This document shows, piece by piece, positions 9,412 through 17,927 of a stretch of DNA of 64,000 bases. Origin of the DNA: Labilibaculum antarcticum (lineage in GTDB: Bacteria; Bacteroidota; Bacteroidia; Bacteroidales; Marinifilaceae); NCBI RefSeq assembly GCF_002356295.1, contig NZ_AP018042.1, positions 3,752,361 through 3,816,360 on the forward strand, given 5' to 3'. Made by a program: the position numbers and the translations under genes. Numbering within the stretch: the first letter of the stretch is position 1; every line of letters begins with the position of its first letter. Below the pieces are notes generated by a model. The model was not told the origin of the DNA, ran no database searches, and worked only from the letters and a program-made list of their open reading frames with translations.

Positions 9412-9478
9412 GATCTACTGTTTTTATAAATATATTTTCCATTTTTAATAGTTAGTTTAACTTGACTATTAGATGATT

Positions 9479-9486
9479 CAAAAGTA
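9479..9486 (-). promoter_or_regulatory. Candidate -7 box for the UroD/RhaT transcript
   Basis: The minus strand reads TACTTTTG, an exact TAnnTTTG match 68 bp upstream of the UroD-type start, in the divergent gap with the AraC gene. No convincing -33 element is seen, suggesting dependence on an activator such as the adjacent AraC protein. Confidence 0.35.
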
Positions 9487-9556
9487 AGTGTCAAAATTTA
9501 TAATTTAAATAAAAAATCGGTAGTCATTTATACATTTCCGACATTTATCACTATGT

Positions 9557-10444
9557 TTGAATATAAATTTATGGCAAATGATATCTCCTGGTTTAATAAA
9601 TGAAATAAAAATTCAGATCTATAATACGGCCAAATGTACTGTTGGGCAGGAATGGAATTATTCTAATATTATAAGTCCTTTTTCAAGGATTTACCTTATT
9701 ACCGAAGGAGAAGGGTATATATTGCCTGATCATAATATGCTGAAGTTGAAACCAGGGTATTTGTATCTGGTTCCGGGTTATACTTTATGTGGGTATCATT
9801 GTGTCGAAAGTCTAAGTCAGTATTATCTGCATTTTTCTCATCAAATGTCGGATGGTTTAAAAATTTTCGATCAAATTCCCGTCACACATCAAGTTGAAGC
9901 CCTTCCCATCGATATCCATTTATTTAAACGACTTCTTGAAATAAACCCAACATTGGGCTTGAAACATTCCGATCCGAATGTATATGAAAAAAGTAGTTGG
10001 AAAAGAAATCCCATGGATCATCGGTCCAATACTATTCAATTAGAAACAGAAGGAATTATAAAGCAGTTGTTTTCCCGATTTATTCGAAGTGGAAATACCG
10101 AAACCTTGCATCTTCAGAAGCAATCGTTTATTAAAAAGTCTTTCGAATTTATTTCGAATCATCTTTATGAGGAAATTAGATTAGAATCATTAGCGAGTCT
10201 TGCCTGTTGTTCCACAGATCATTTTACAAGGCAATTTAAAAGTATCACAGGTATGCGACCCATGGAGTTTATTAATAGGAAGAGGGTAGAGAAAGCACAG
10301 GAACTTTTGATAACAACGACAAAATCGCAAAAAAACATAAGTGAAGAAATAGGTTTTAATAGCCAACAATACTACACGCGAATATTCAAGAAAATCACGA
10401 ACAGCACACCCGAAGAATATAGGAAGATGGGTGGGTTGATATAA
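9557..10444 (+). CDS. AraC-family transcriptional regulator
   Basis: The 295-residue protein has an N-terminal cupin-like sensing domain (about residues 20-110, with a GEGYILPDHNMLKLKPGYLYLVPG segment spanning two glycine turns). It ends in a double helix-turn-helix of AraC type (about 190-290), including LASLACCSTDHFTRQFK and the closing signature IGFNSQQYYTRIFKKITNSTPEEYR. The start is TTG at 9557, or ATG at 9578. It is divergent from the UroD-type methyltransferase gene and probably controls that transcript and/or the corrinoid operon. AraC regulators with this architecture often sense sugars. Confidence 0.85.
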   Translation: MNINLWQMISPGLINEIKIQIYNTAKCTVGQEWNYSNIISPFSRIYLITEGEGYILPDHNMLKLKPGYLYLVPGYTLCGYHCVESLSQYYLHFSHQMSDGLKIFDQIPVTHQVEALPIDIHLFKRLLEINPTLGLKHSDPNVYEKSSWKRNPMDHRSNTIQLETEGIIKQLFSRFIRSGNTETLHLQKQSFIKKSFEFISNHLYEEIRLESLASLACCSTDHFTRQFKSITGMRPMEFINRKRVEKAQELLITTTKSQKNISEEIGFNSQQYYTRIFKKITNSTPEEYRKMGGLI

Positions 10445-10491
10445 ATAGCTATCGCAAGTCATTGATATACTGTGAATTTTTTGTTCGTTAA

Positions 10492-10530
10492 AACTGTGAT
10501 GGTATGTGATTAACTGTGATGGTATGTGAT
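10492..10530 (+). promoter_or_regulatory. Tandem operator-like direct repeat upstream of the GntR gene
   Basis: Two identical 19-bp copies of AACTGTGATGGTATGTGAT start at 10492 and 10512, a period of exactly 20 bp. Each copy has an internal near-repeat, TGTGATGG / TATGTGATGG. They end 47 bp before the GntR-family start codon, just upstream of a TAGATTTA sequence (10551-10558) resembling a -7 box. A binding site for the GntR or AraC regulator is the natural reading. Confidence 0.6.
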
Positions 10531-10577
10531 GGTAGGTTAAAAATAACTTGTAGATTTATGCAATAGATTATTACTCA

Positions 10578-11606
10578 TTGAACTTAAAAGGACACATACC
10601 AATTTACCAAAAACTCACAGAGTTTTATCGGGCACGTATCATCTCTCAGGAGTACATACCCGGTAGTAAAATTGATTCCATAAATAAGATGATGAGTCGG
10701 CATCAAGTGTCGCGGGAAACGGCAAAGAGAGTTTTGAAAGCTCTTATTGATGAGAATTTAGTTGTTTCGCAGGCCGGACGTGGTACTTTTATTAATACTG
10801 CGACCACCCTAATTAAGAAATGGGGAATGGTGATTCCTTTTTATTCTTCCAATATTGAGCAGTTAATATCACAAATAAATATTCATGCTCAAGCCTCGGG
10901 TCGAAAATTGGAGTATTTTCTTCATTACAACAATCCTGATGAGGAAATGAGATCGATCGGACAACTCATTCAGAAAGGCTATGAGGCTATAATCGTTGTT
11001 CCGAATTACGATGAGTCGATAACCGGAGAGTTTTATCGAAAGGTACATCCGGGTAAAACGAAGATTGTATTGGCCGATAATACCATGGCTGGTTCTTATT
11101 TTGAGTATGCTATTCAGAGTTACGATTTAGGAGTAAAGCGAGCAGTTGATTATTTAACGGAGACAGAAAAAGGAAATTATTTACTCTTGAGTAATGAAAA
11201 ATGGCAGGGGCGTAATTTGGTTTTTGAAATGATGAAGCAAACTTTTGAAATGATTTTGGATCTGAAATATCCAGATAGAAAGTTGTTCTTATCTTCAGAT
11301 ATTATGGAGCTGACTTCCGAGTTTTTTACTAAAAATAAAATAAAAGGGATTCTTACGATACAAGATTCAATAGCGGTTAGACTCATTGGAAGACTCCAAA
11401 AATGGGGATTTAAAATACCTGAAGATTTAAAATTGGTGTCGTACGGAAATACTGAATTGAGTGAGTTGTTTACACCATCTATTACTGTGGTGGATTGTAA
11501 ATATGGTGAGATGGCTTTACGAATTACTCAATTGATTAAGAATGATCCAGATTTGAGTGGAAAGCAAGTGGTTGTACAACCCAATTTGATAATAAGAGAA
11601 ACTTAA
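10578..11606 (+). CDS. GntR-type HTH fused to LacI-type effector domain regulator
   Basis: The 342-residue protein starts at TTG 10578. Residues 8-73 form a GntR winged helix (PIYQKLTEFYRARI, later VSRETAKRVLKALIDENLV and GRGTF). Residues 85-340 match a periplasmic-binding/LacI-type sugar-sensing domain, with the hallmark PEDLKLVSYGNTELSELF followed by TPSITVVD. This is the AraR-like architecture, usually responding to a sugar or sugar derivative. It lies 31 bp before the corrinoid protein gene and probably leads the operon and regulates itself through the tandem repeat at 10492-10530. The sensing domain supports a sugar-related substrate for the methyl-transfer system. Confidence 0.85.
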   Translation: MNLKGHIPIYQKLTEFYRARIISQEYIPGSKIDSINKMMSRHQVSRETAKRVLKALIDENLVVSQAGRGTFINTATTLIKKWGMVIPFYSSNIEQLISQINIHAQASGRKLEYFLHYNNPDEEMRSIGQLIQKGYEAIIVVPNYDESITGEFYRKVHPGKTKIVLADNTMAGSYFEYAIQSYDLGVKRAVDYLTETEKGNYLLLSNEKWQGRNLVFEMMKQTFEMILDLKYPDRKLFLSSDIMELTSEFFTKNKIKGILTIQDSIAVRLIGRLQKWGFKIPEDLKLVSYGNTELSELFTPSITVVDCKYGEMALRITQLIKNDPDLSGKQVVVQPNLIIRET

Positions 11607-11637
11607 ATTATAAAATCAGCTAACAGAATTAAAAGCT

Positions 11638-12306
11638 ATGAACGAGTTATTAGAGCAAATTGCCGCATGTGTTGAATTTGGGAAAATTAACAAGCCCTCG
11701 TCTTATCCGCCGAATATGAAAGGACAGGATGGAGCCGATGAATTGGCAAAACAAGCTTTGGAAGAAGGTGTAACTCCTGGTGATATCCTGAAATTTGGCC
11801 TTATGGTTGGAATGGAAAAAGTAGGTCTGAAATTTCGCGAAAATAAAGTGTTTGTTCCTCAGGTATTGATGAGTGCTAAAGCCATGAGTGGAGCAATGGA
11901 ACATTTAAAGCCATTTTTCACCTCTGGAGAAGCTGAGCGAAAAGGTATTTTTGTAATTGGAACTGTAGAAGGTGACTTACATGATATTGGCAAAAATTTG
12001 GTTGCAATGATGGTGGAAGGGAATGGATACGAGGTAATTGACCTTGGTGTTGATGTGAAGGCAGAAAAATTTATTGAGACCGCAGAAATGTATCCAGGAT
12101 GTGTAATTGGTATTTCAGCTCTTTTAACTACAACGATGTCGAATATGAAAAGCATTGTTGCAAAAATTAAAGTGCATAATCCTGATTTTAAAGTATGTAT
12201 TGGTGGTGCTCCTGTAACACAGGATTTTTCAGATAAAATTGGAGCAGATAGTTACAAAGCAGATCCACAGGGAGTGGTTGAGTTTTTAAATTCAATTGCT
12301 TGTTAA
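11638..12306 (+). CDS. Methyltransferase corrinoid (B12-binding) protein
   Basis: The 222-residue protein has the two-part layout of MtaC/MtbC/MttC-type corrinoid proteins. An N-terminal helical cap spans about residues 1-90 (GLMVGMEKVGLKF and FVPQVLMSAKAM). A Rossmann-like B12 domain carries DxHxxG: Asp113, His115, Gly118 in GDLHDIGKN. His115 is the lower cobalt ligand in this family. It accepts a methyl group from the substrate via methyltransferase I and passes it to methyltransferase II. It is the first enzyme-system gene after the GntR regulator and is followed after 86 bp by the MtaA-like gene. Confidence 0.92.
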   Translation: MNELLEQIAACVEFGKINKPSSYPPNMKGQDGADELAKQALEEGVTPGDILKFGLMVGMEKVGLKFRENKVFVPQVLMSAKAMSGAMEHLKPFFTSGEAERKGIFVIGTVEGDLHDIGKNLVAMMVEGNGYEVIDLGVDVKAEKFIETAEMYPGCVIGISALLTTTMSNMKSIVAKIKVHNPDFKVCIGGAPVTQDFSDKIGADSYKADPQGVVEFLNSIAC

Positions 12307-12341
12307 TAACGAGGAAATTGTGTTAGAGTTGGCCTCGAAAA

Positions 12342-12355
12342 TTCAATCGATTGAA
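12342..12355. repeat. 14-bp perfect palindrome between corrinoid and MtaA-like genes
   Basis: TTCAATCGATTGAA lies in the 86-bp gap, preceded by a CGAGG/CCTCG pair. It could be an operator or an RNA hairpin for differential expression; no T-run follows. Confidence 0.4.
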
Positions 12356-12392
12356 CGTTTGTGGCTTTTTGAAATTTTTAAGAATAAAAGAT

Positions 12393-13751
12393 ATGCAAGG
12401 ATTAGAATTGATTAAAAAAGCAATGAAGCTTGAAACAGTGGACAGAATTCCGTGGGTTCCTTTTGTGGGAGCTCATGCTGGTAAACTTATTGGACTTTCG
12501 GCAACCGATTTTCTGAAGTCAGCTGATAATATTGTTGAAGGAGTAAATAAAGCAATTGAATTGTATAATCCTGATGGGATTCCTGTTGCTTTCGATCTAC
12601 AGATTGAGGCGGAAGCATTGGGTTGCAAATTGGTGTGGGCTGACGATAATCCGCCGGCAGTTATTTCTCATCCGTTAATGAACGGAATAAAACTGGAAGA
12701 TCTTAAAGTGCCATGTGCTTGTAAAGATCGTATTCCAATTGTGATGGAAGCAACCCGAAGATTGAGAGAACAGCATCCTGATATTGCTCTTTATGGGCTA
12801 ATTACCGGACCATTTACTTTGGCACTTCACCTTTTGGGAACAGATATTTTCATGCAAATGATGATGGAACCAGAAAAGACACATGATTTGATGCGCTTTG
12901 CAACGGATGTGGCTAAAATGATGGCAGGTAATTACATTGAATCCGGAGCAGATATTATTGCGATTGTTGATCCAATGACGAGTCAGATTGATCCTGAAAG
13001 TTTCGAAACTTTCGTATCTCCTTGCGTGAAAGAAATTAACGATTTTATTAGAGAGGCTGATGCTTTAAGTTCATTCTTTGTTTGCGGTAACGCAATACAA
13101 AATATCGACGTGATGTGTAAGACCAAACCGGATAATATTTCCATTGATGAGAATATTCCATTGGATGTTGTAAGAGATATGGCATTAAAACACAATGTTA
13201 GTTTTGGTGGAAATATGAAGCTTACGGTTGTGTTGCTAATGGGCGATGAAGACGCTTCCAGAAGAGATGCATTGGAATGTATGGATATTGGAGGTAAAAA
13301 AGGATTTATTCTGGCTCCAGGATGCGATTTAGCAATGGAGACTCCAATAGCAAATTTGGTTGCTGTTTCAGAATTGGTTCACGATGAAATTTTACAAGGA
13401 GAATTGAGAGCTTCAGAGGCAACTACTGCTGATATTGAATTGTTAGATCTTACGAATCATTGGGATGAAAATAAAGTGATTATTGATGTGATTACCTTAG
13501 ATTCAGGTTCATGTGCACCTTGTCAATACATGGTTGATGCTGTTTCGCGTGCAGCAGAACCTTATGGAGATAAAGTAGTTTATAAAGAATTTAGCATTAA
13601 AGGGGTAGAAGGTATTCAAATGATGACTAGTTTGGGTGTTAAAAACATACCGACTATTGTTATTGATGGACACATTGAATTTAGTTCTCAAATTCCACCT
13701 CTTTCTGAGATTCAGACAAAAATTGAAGGATATTTAGCAGGTAAAAATTAA
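12393..13751 (+). CDS. MtaA/CmuA-like methyltransferase with C-terminal thioredoxin-like domain
   Basis: From the ATG at 12393 (an upstream TTG at 12351 only adds an unlikely leader) the product is 452 residues. Residues 1-345 are a UroD-superfamily corrinoid:acceptor methyltransferase (MQGLELIKKAM, RIPWVPFVGAH). Residues about 363-452 form a thioredoxin/glutaredoxin-like domain with a CAPC redox motif at 374-377 and a cis-Pro turn (VKNIPTIVI). The family zinc site is H-x-C plus a downstream Cys; here the first part reads FFVCGN, so Phe replaces the usual His, while the later Cys (APGCDL) is kept. MtaA-like enzymes methylate a thiol (coenzyme M in methanogens), so a thiol acceptor handled by the fused domain is plausible (inference). 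Confidence 0.88.
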   Translation: MQGLELIKKAMKLETVDRIPWVPFVGAHAGKLIGLSATDFLKSADNIVEGVNKAIELYNPDGIPVAFDLQIEAEALGCKLVWADDNPPAVISHPLMNGIKLEDLKVPCACKDRIPIVMEATRRLREQHPDIALYGLITGPFTLALHLLGTDIFMQMMMEPEKTHDLMRFATDVAKMMAGNYIESGADIIAIVDPMTSQIDPESFETFVSPCVKEINDFIREADALSSFFVCGNAIQNIDVMCKTKPDNISIDENIPLDVVRDMALKHNVSFGGNMKLTVVLLMGDEDASRRDALECMDIGGKKGFILAPGCDLAMETPIANLVAVSELVHDEILQGELRASEATTADIELLDLTNHWDENKVIIDVITLDSGSCAPCQYMVDAVSRAAEPYGDKVVYKEFSIKGVEGIQMMTSLGVKNIPTIVIDGHIEFSSQIPPLSEIQTKIEGYLAGKN

Positions 13752-13769
13752 TTAGAAGTTAGTTGGTGG

Positions 13770-13802
13770 AAACCCGGTTCCGGTTCAGGCCGAATCGGGT
13801 TT
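13770..13802 (+). terminator. Intra-operon hairpin after the MtaA-Trx gene
   Basis: AAACCCG at 13770 pairs with CGGGTTT at 13796 around a partly self-complementary CCGG/CC interior. It is followed by TTATATAT. It sits in the 102-bp gap before the CobW-like gene, so it may partially terminate or stabilise the upstream message. Confidence 0.55.
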
Positions 13803-13853
13803 TATATATCTGTAAGAAAATAACCATTTACGATAAAAACAAGCGATAGCAAG

Positions 13854-14771
13854 ATGATTTCTTTTAATTTGATAACCGGTTTTTTGGGGAGTGGAAAAAC
13901 CACTTTGCTAAGTAATTTACTGAATGAATTGTCAGCAAGTAAACGAATTGCAGTCATTCAGAATGAATTTGCGCCTTCGGGAGTCGATGGCAAGGAGCTT
14001 AAACAAACAAATGCAGATTTTAAGTTGGTGGAAATCAATAACGGATCGGTTTTTTGTGTTTGTCAGCTGGGGAATTTTGAGAATAACCTGCAAAAATTAA
14101 TTGTCGATTATCAACCTGAAATGATCTTTTTAGAAGCTTCAGGTCTTGCCGATCCGATAAGTATAATTGAATTGTTACAGTCGCCTGGATTAAAGGATAA
14201 AATTAGTCTGGACAAGATTATTAGTTTGGTTGATACTCCAAATTTTTTTAAGGGATTTTCTACTTTGGTTCGGTTTAAGCATCAAATTATGATTGCCGAT
14301 AAAATCATTTTGAATAAAACTGATTTATTGGATGATGGGATGGAAAAAGTGAAGGAAGCGATTAAGGAGTTAAATCCATTTGCCGAAATTATTCCTTCGG
14401 TTTATGCAAAGGTAAATTGGGAGAAACTTGTAGTTCAAGAGGAGAATAAAAGCATTGCAGCAAATAGATATCTTGGAGTTGTATCTGAAGGAAGACCTGA
14501 TATGAATGCTTGTGTATTAAGAACTCATGATAAGATCGAACGCTCAAATCTTCAACTGTTTCTTAAACATCTACAATCTACATGTCCTCGAATAAAAGGT
14601 TTCCTTAATCTTACTGATGGCAAAATAGTATCTGTTAATAGTGTTTATGAAAAGGCAGAAATAAAAGATCTGGAAAACTATATGGGACCCTCGGAATTAA
14701 TCGCTTTTGGGCATAACTTGTCGGTAAGTGATTTACGAGCTACCTTTAAGCAATACGCAGTTAAAAAATAA
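13854..14771 (+). CDS. CobW/P47K-family GTP-binding protein
   Basis: The 305-residue protein has a G1 loop GFLGSGKTT at residues 9-17, a Walker B-like region (MIFLEASGLADP) and an NKTD guanine-specificity motif in DKIILNKTDLL. The usual CxCC metal motif of CobW/ZNG proteins is reduced to CVCQ in SVFCVCQLGNF. The C-terminal CobW_C domain is short. CobW-like GTPases are metal chaperones; in corrinoid methyltransferase operons they are thought to help cofactor or metal insertion. It is followed almost immediately by the MetH-activation-like gene, so the two are tightly coupled. Confidence 0.85.
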   Translation: MISFNLITGFLGSGKTTLLSNLLNELSASKRIAVIQNEFAPSGVDGKELKQTNADFKLVEINNGSVFCVCQLGNFENNLQKLIVDYQPEMIFLEASGLADPISIIELLQSPGLKDKISLDKIISLVDTPNFFKGFSTLVRFKHQIMIADKIILNKTDLLDDGMEKVKEAIKELNPFAEIIPSVYAKVNWEKLVVQEENKSIAANRYLGVVSEGRPDMNACVLRTHDKIERSNLQLFLKHLQSTCPRIKGFLNLTDGKIVSVNSVYEKAEIKDLENYMGPSELIAFGHNLSVSDLRATFKQYAVKK

Positions 14772-14782
14772 GTTTGGATTTG

Positions 14783-15490
14783 ATGAAAGAAGGAACTGAA
14801 ATCGGGAAGGACGTGAGAAAAATAATATTTAGAGTTAAAGATTTGGCAATTTCCAGCGAAGATGTGGAGGTTTTTGCTCAAATGGGAGATGATATGCCTT
14901 CTTATCAAGATTTTATAAATAAAGAACTTTCTTTTTTAGATGAAGTAGCATCTGTTTCTGGAGGTTACACAATTATTTCACCTGTTCAGCTTCAAAAAGC
15001 TTCGGTTGAAATTGATGGGATGGAGTTCCAAGTTGGAGAGCAGGTTAGTGGCTATTATACAGGAATGGAAAAAGCTGCTCTGTTTGTCTGTACAGCTGGT
15101 GATGAGGTAAGTAAGAGATCTAAAGAGTTGTTTGATAATGGTGATTTTTTAGAAGGTTATTTGGTTGATGTGCTGGGATCGGTTTTGGTTGAGAAAGCCA
15201 TGGATCAATTGCAGGCTATAATTCATGCTGAGTGTTTGCAGGATGGATTAAATATCACCAATAGATATAGTCCTGGTTATTGTAACTGGAACGTGGGTGA
15301 ACAACAGAAACTTTTTTCATTTTTCCCGGATCAATTTTGTGGCATTTTATTGAGTGAATCCAGTTTAATGAGTCCTGCTAAATCGGTGAGTGGAATTATT
15401 GGGATTGGTGAAAAGGTGTCGTTTCAGAAACATGTTTGCAGTGCCTGTAGTAGTCGGAATTGTTTGTATCGGAATAAAAAAAAGAAATAA
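14783..15490 (+). CDS. MetH activation-domain-like protein
   Basis: The product of about 235 residues resembles the C-terminal activation domain of cobalamin-dependent methionine synthase. The segment NRYSPGYCNWNVGEQQKLF followed by SESSLMSPAKSVSGIIGIG corresponds to the AdoMet-binding signature. The C-terminal cluster CSACSSRNC is Cys-rich. Stand-alone copies occur beside corrinoid methyltransferases and are thought to bind the corrinoid protein during reductive reactivation. I prefer the ATG at 14783 over the TTG at 14774. The stop at 15490 is 2 bp before the RACo-like gene. Confidence 0.82.
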   Translation: MKEGTEIGKDVRKIIFRVKDLAISSEDVEVFAQMGDDMPSYQDFINKELSFLDEVASVSGGYTIISPVQLQKASVEIDGMEFQVGEQVSGYYTGMEKAALFVCTAGDEVSKRSKELFDNGDFLEGYLVDVLGSVLVEKAMDQLQAIIHAECLQDGLNITNRYSPGYCNWNVGEQQKLFSFFPDQFCGILLSESSLMSPAKSVSGIIGIGEKVSFQKHVCSACSSRNCLYRNKKKK

Positions 15491-15492
15491 AT

Positions 15493-16986
15493 ATGCCAGA
15501 TATTTTTGTTCTTGAGAACGGTGAAGAAAAAAGAATTGAATATGCCGTAGGTGAAAGCTTACTGCAGATTTTAAGACAGGGGAATTTTCATGTTTCTTCC
15601 CCATGTGGAGGAAACGGAACATGTGGAAAATGTAGGGTTCAAATAAAAGGAAATGGTTTTGTAAATTCTTGTAGCTATTATCCTAATTCGGATTTAAAAG
15701 TAGTTTTGCCAAATAAAAGAGAGGAGAAAATTCTTACCAATCAGTATCAAAATACCTTGCATTTGCCTTTAAAAACTGCGCCATTTATTTCACAGGAAGC
15801 ATATCCTTTGGGTTTGGCAATAGATATAGGTACTACAAGCATTGTATTTTATTGGGTAAGTCTGATATCGGGTAGTATTTTAAAAACAAAAGGCATTGGT
15901 AATCCGCAAAGTAAATATGGTGCAGATGTAATTAGTAGAATTAGCTATAGCAATACTACAGGCGGAATTGAAAAACTGCAACAGGAAATTATTGGTGCTA
16001 TTAACCAACAGATAAAAGAATATACAGAGAAAGAGGATATCGCGAGGGAAAATTTGGTGAAAATCTCAGTATCTGCAAATACAACAATGCTTCACATGTT
16101 GTTGGGAGTTGACCCAATGTCAATTGCATTGGCTCCATTTAAACCTAAATTTACAGAGGCAAAATGTGTGAAAGCTTCGGAGTTGAATATTAAAGCACAT
16201 CAAGATGCCACGATTCATCTTTTACCTTCCATTTCGGCCTATGTGGGGGCTGATATTGTATCGGGATTAGCTTCCTTACAACCGTCTTCGGATATTAAAA
16301 AATATCTTTTTATTGATATTGGAACCAATGGCGAAATGGCTGTTGTAACGCCTAATAAAATTTACTGTTGTGCTACCGCTGCAGGACCAGCATTCGAAGG
16401 AGCCAATATTTCTTGTGGAATGGGAGCTTTTGATGGAGCCATATCTGTATATAACAAGGATGGTTATCAGACAATTTCAGGAGATAAACCAGTTGGGCTA
16501 TGCGGTTCAGGTTTGCTTGATGCAGTTGCTTATTTGCTTGATAATAAGATGATATTGTCGGATGGGGAATTGGCAAATGATTTTGTACTTGCAAAGGCAG
16601 AAGAGTCGGGGACAGGTGAAAATATTGTTGTTACACCGCAAGATATTCGTGAAGTGCAATTGGCTAAGAGTGCAATTATTACAGGTGTTAAAATACTACT
16701 TCAGGCAGCGGGTATTACCGTTGATGATCTGGATGCGGTTTATGTGGCTGGAGGATTTGGGAATTATATGAACCCTGAAAGTGCTGTGAAAGTAGGTTTG
16801 TTGCCGGCCGAAGTTGCAGGGAAAATTGTAATGGTAGGCAATACATCTGGTGCTGGTGTGGTATTGCACGTTATTTCAGACGATTTCGATAACTATCTTA
16901 ATGCAATAGTAGAAAAATGCGAGAACATTGAATTGTCTAAACATGCTGAATTTGAACTAGAATTTGCCATGAATATGTTCTTTTAA
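15493..16986 (+). CDS. RACo-like corrinoid activation protein (2Fe-2S ferredoxin + ASKHA)
   Basis: The 497-residue protein begins with a plant-type 2Fe-2S ferredoxin domain with Cys38, Cys44, Cys47 and Cys60 (C-x5-C-x2-C-x12-C). After a linker comes an ASKHA ATPase core with phosphate-1 LAIDIGTTSIVFY near residue 108 and phosphate-2 FIDIGTNGEMAV near 275, then an adenosine-loop segment (VYVAGGFGNYM). This is the layout of RACo, the ATP-dependent activator that re-reduces inactive Co(II) corrinoid to Co(I). It is shorter than classical RACo/RamA (about 600 residues) because the linker is short. It closes the methyl-transfer operon and is convergent with the LysR gene. Confidence 0.9.
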   Translation: MPDIFVLENGEEKRIEYAVGESLLQILRQGNFHVSSPCGGNGTCGKCRVQIKGNGFVNSCSYYPNSDLKVVLPNKREEKILTNQYQNTLHLPLKTAPFISQEAYPLGLAIDIGTTSIVFYWVSLISGSILKTKGIGNPQSKYGADVISRISYSNTTGGIEKLQQEIIGAINQQIKEYTEKEDIARENLVKISVSANTTMLHMLLGVDPMSIALAPFKPKFTEAKCVKASELNIKAHQDATIHLLPSISAYVGADIVSGLASLQPSSDIKKYLFIDIGTNGEMAVVTPNKIYCCATAAGPAFEGANISCGMGAFDGAISVYNKDGYQTISGDKPVGLCGSGLLDAVAYLLDNKMILSDGELANDFVLAKAEESGTGENIVVTPQDIREVQLAKSAIITGVKILLQAAGITVDDLDAVYVAGGFGNYMNPESAVKVGLLPAEVAGKIVMVGNTSGAGVVLHVISDDFDNYLNAIVEKCENIELSKHAEFELEFAMNMFF

Positions 16987-17015
16987 AAACTAAGTTCATT
17001 GACTATTTCTAAATT

Positions 17016-17900
17016 TTAAGCTGTAGTAAGTTGTAGAAAGTTTTTTAAAATTGGATTCGTGTTCTTGTTGTTCCAGACAGCACGCAAGGTGGTCCGTTGA
17101 GGTATTTTATTTAATTCGATAAATTTGATTCCCATGTCGTAGCCTAGTTTTAAAGATGTCGGTACAATTGAAACACCAAATTTATTTTCTACCAATCGGA
17201 ATATCGAACTGGCATTAACGGTATTGTGTGAGATTAATGGAGTAAAACCACTTTCATCGAAAATCTGCATTACTTTTTCGAAATACGATTCACTGTACGA
17301 TGCATCAAAAAAGATAAAAGAATCATTTTTAAATTGAGACAAATTCGTGAAGGTCGATTCATTAATTGGATGATCTATGGGCAGAACTAAGGAAAAAGTA
17401 TCTTCAAAAACCGATTGAATGCTCAATCCTCTGGGCACTCGTTCCATTCTCACAAAACCGACATCAATTTCATGATTAAGAAGTGCTTGGATCTGTTTGT
17501 TGTTGTCCATTTCTTTTAGACTGAAAAGAACATCAGGATGTGTCTTTTTAAATTTCAGTAAAAGTTCTGGAATCACATCCTGCATGGCAGATCCAACATA
17601 AGCGAGGTTTAAATTTCCATTCAATCCATCACTTAATAATTTGGCATGATTTACAATTTCATCCAAACGTTTAAAGTTATTCGTTAATTCTTTTTGAAGG
17701 TATTGACCTGCCATTGTGAGATTAACTTTACGGTTATGGCGTTCGAATAAGCTCATACCAAGAATTTCTTCCATTTGTTTAATCTGTCGGCTTAGTCCAG
17801 GTTGAGAGATAAACAAGCGTTCTGCAGCTTTTCTAAAATGCAGATCTTCGGCTAAAGCAAGGAAATATTTGTAATGTCGAAACTCTATTTGATTACTCAT
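17016..17900 (-). CDS. LysR-family regulator divergent from hut genes
   Basis: The 294-residue protein has an N-terminal winged helix (residues 4-63: FRHYKYFLALAEDLHFRKAA, then LFISQPGLSRQIKQME) and a LysR substrate-binding domain (about 90-290). It is transcribed divergently from hutH with an 82-bp gap, so it is the likely activator of the histidine-use genes; its ligand would be urocanate or histidine (inference). Confidence 0.88.
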   Translation of the reverse strand: MSNQIEFRHYKYFLALAEDLHFRKAAERLFISQPGLSRQIKQMEEILGMSLFERHNRKVNLTMAGQYLQKELTNNFKRLDEIVNHAKLLSDGLNGNLNLAYVGSAMQDVIPELLLKFKKTHPDVLFSLKEMDNNKQIQALLNHEIDVGFVRMERVPRGLSIQSVFEDTFSLVLPIDHPINESTFTNLSQFKNDSFIFFDASYSESYFEKVMQIFDESGFTPLISHNTVNASSIFRLVENKFGVSIVPTSLKLGYDMGIKFIELNKIPQRTTLRAVWNNKNTNPILKNFLQLTTA

Positions 17901-17927
17901 GGTTATTAAATATGGACAGTAATAGTC

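Noticed and set aside
10445-11637. Cobalamin riboswitch upstream of the corrinoid operon
   Set aside because: I looked for a B12-box-like segment and the typical stem layout and saw none; the 31-bp gap before the corrinoid gene is too short.
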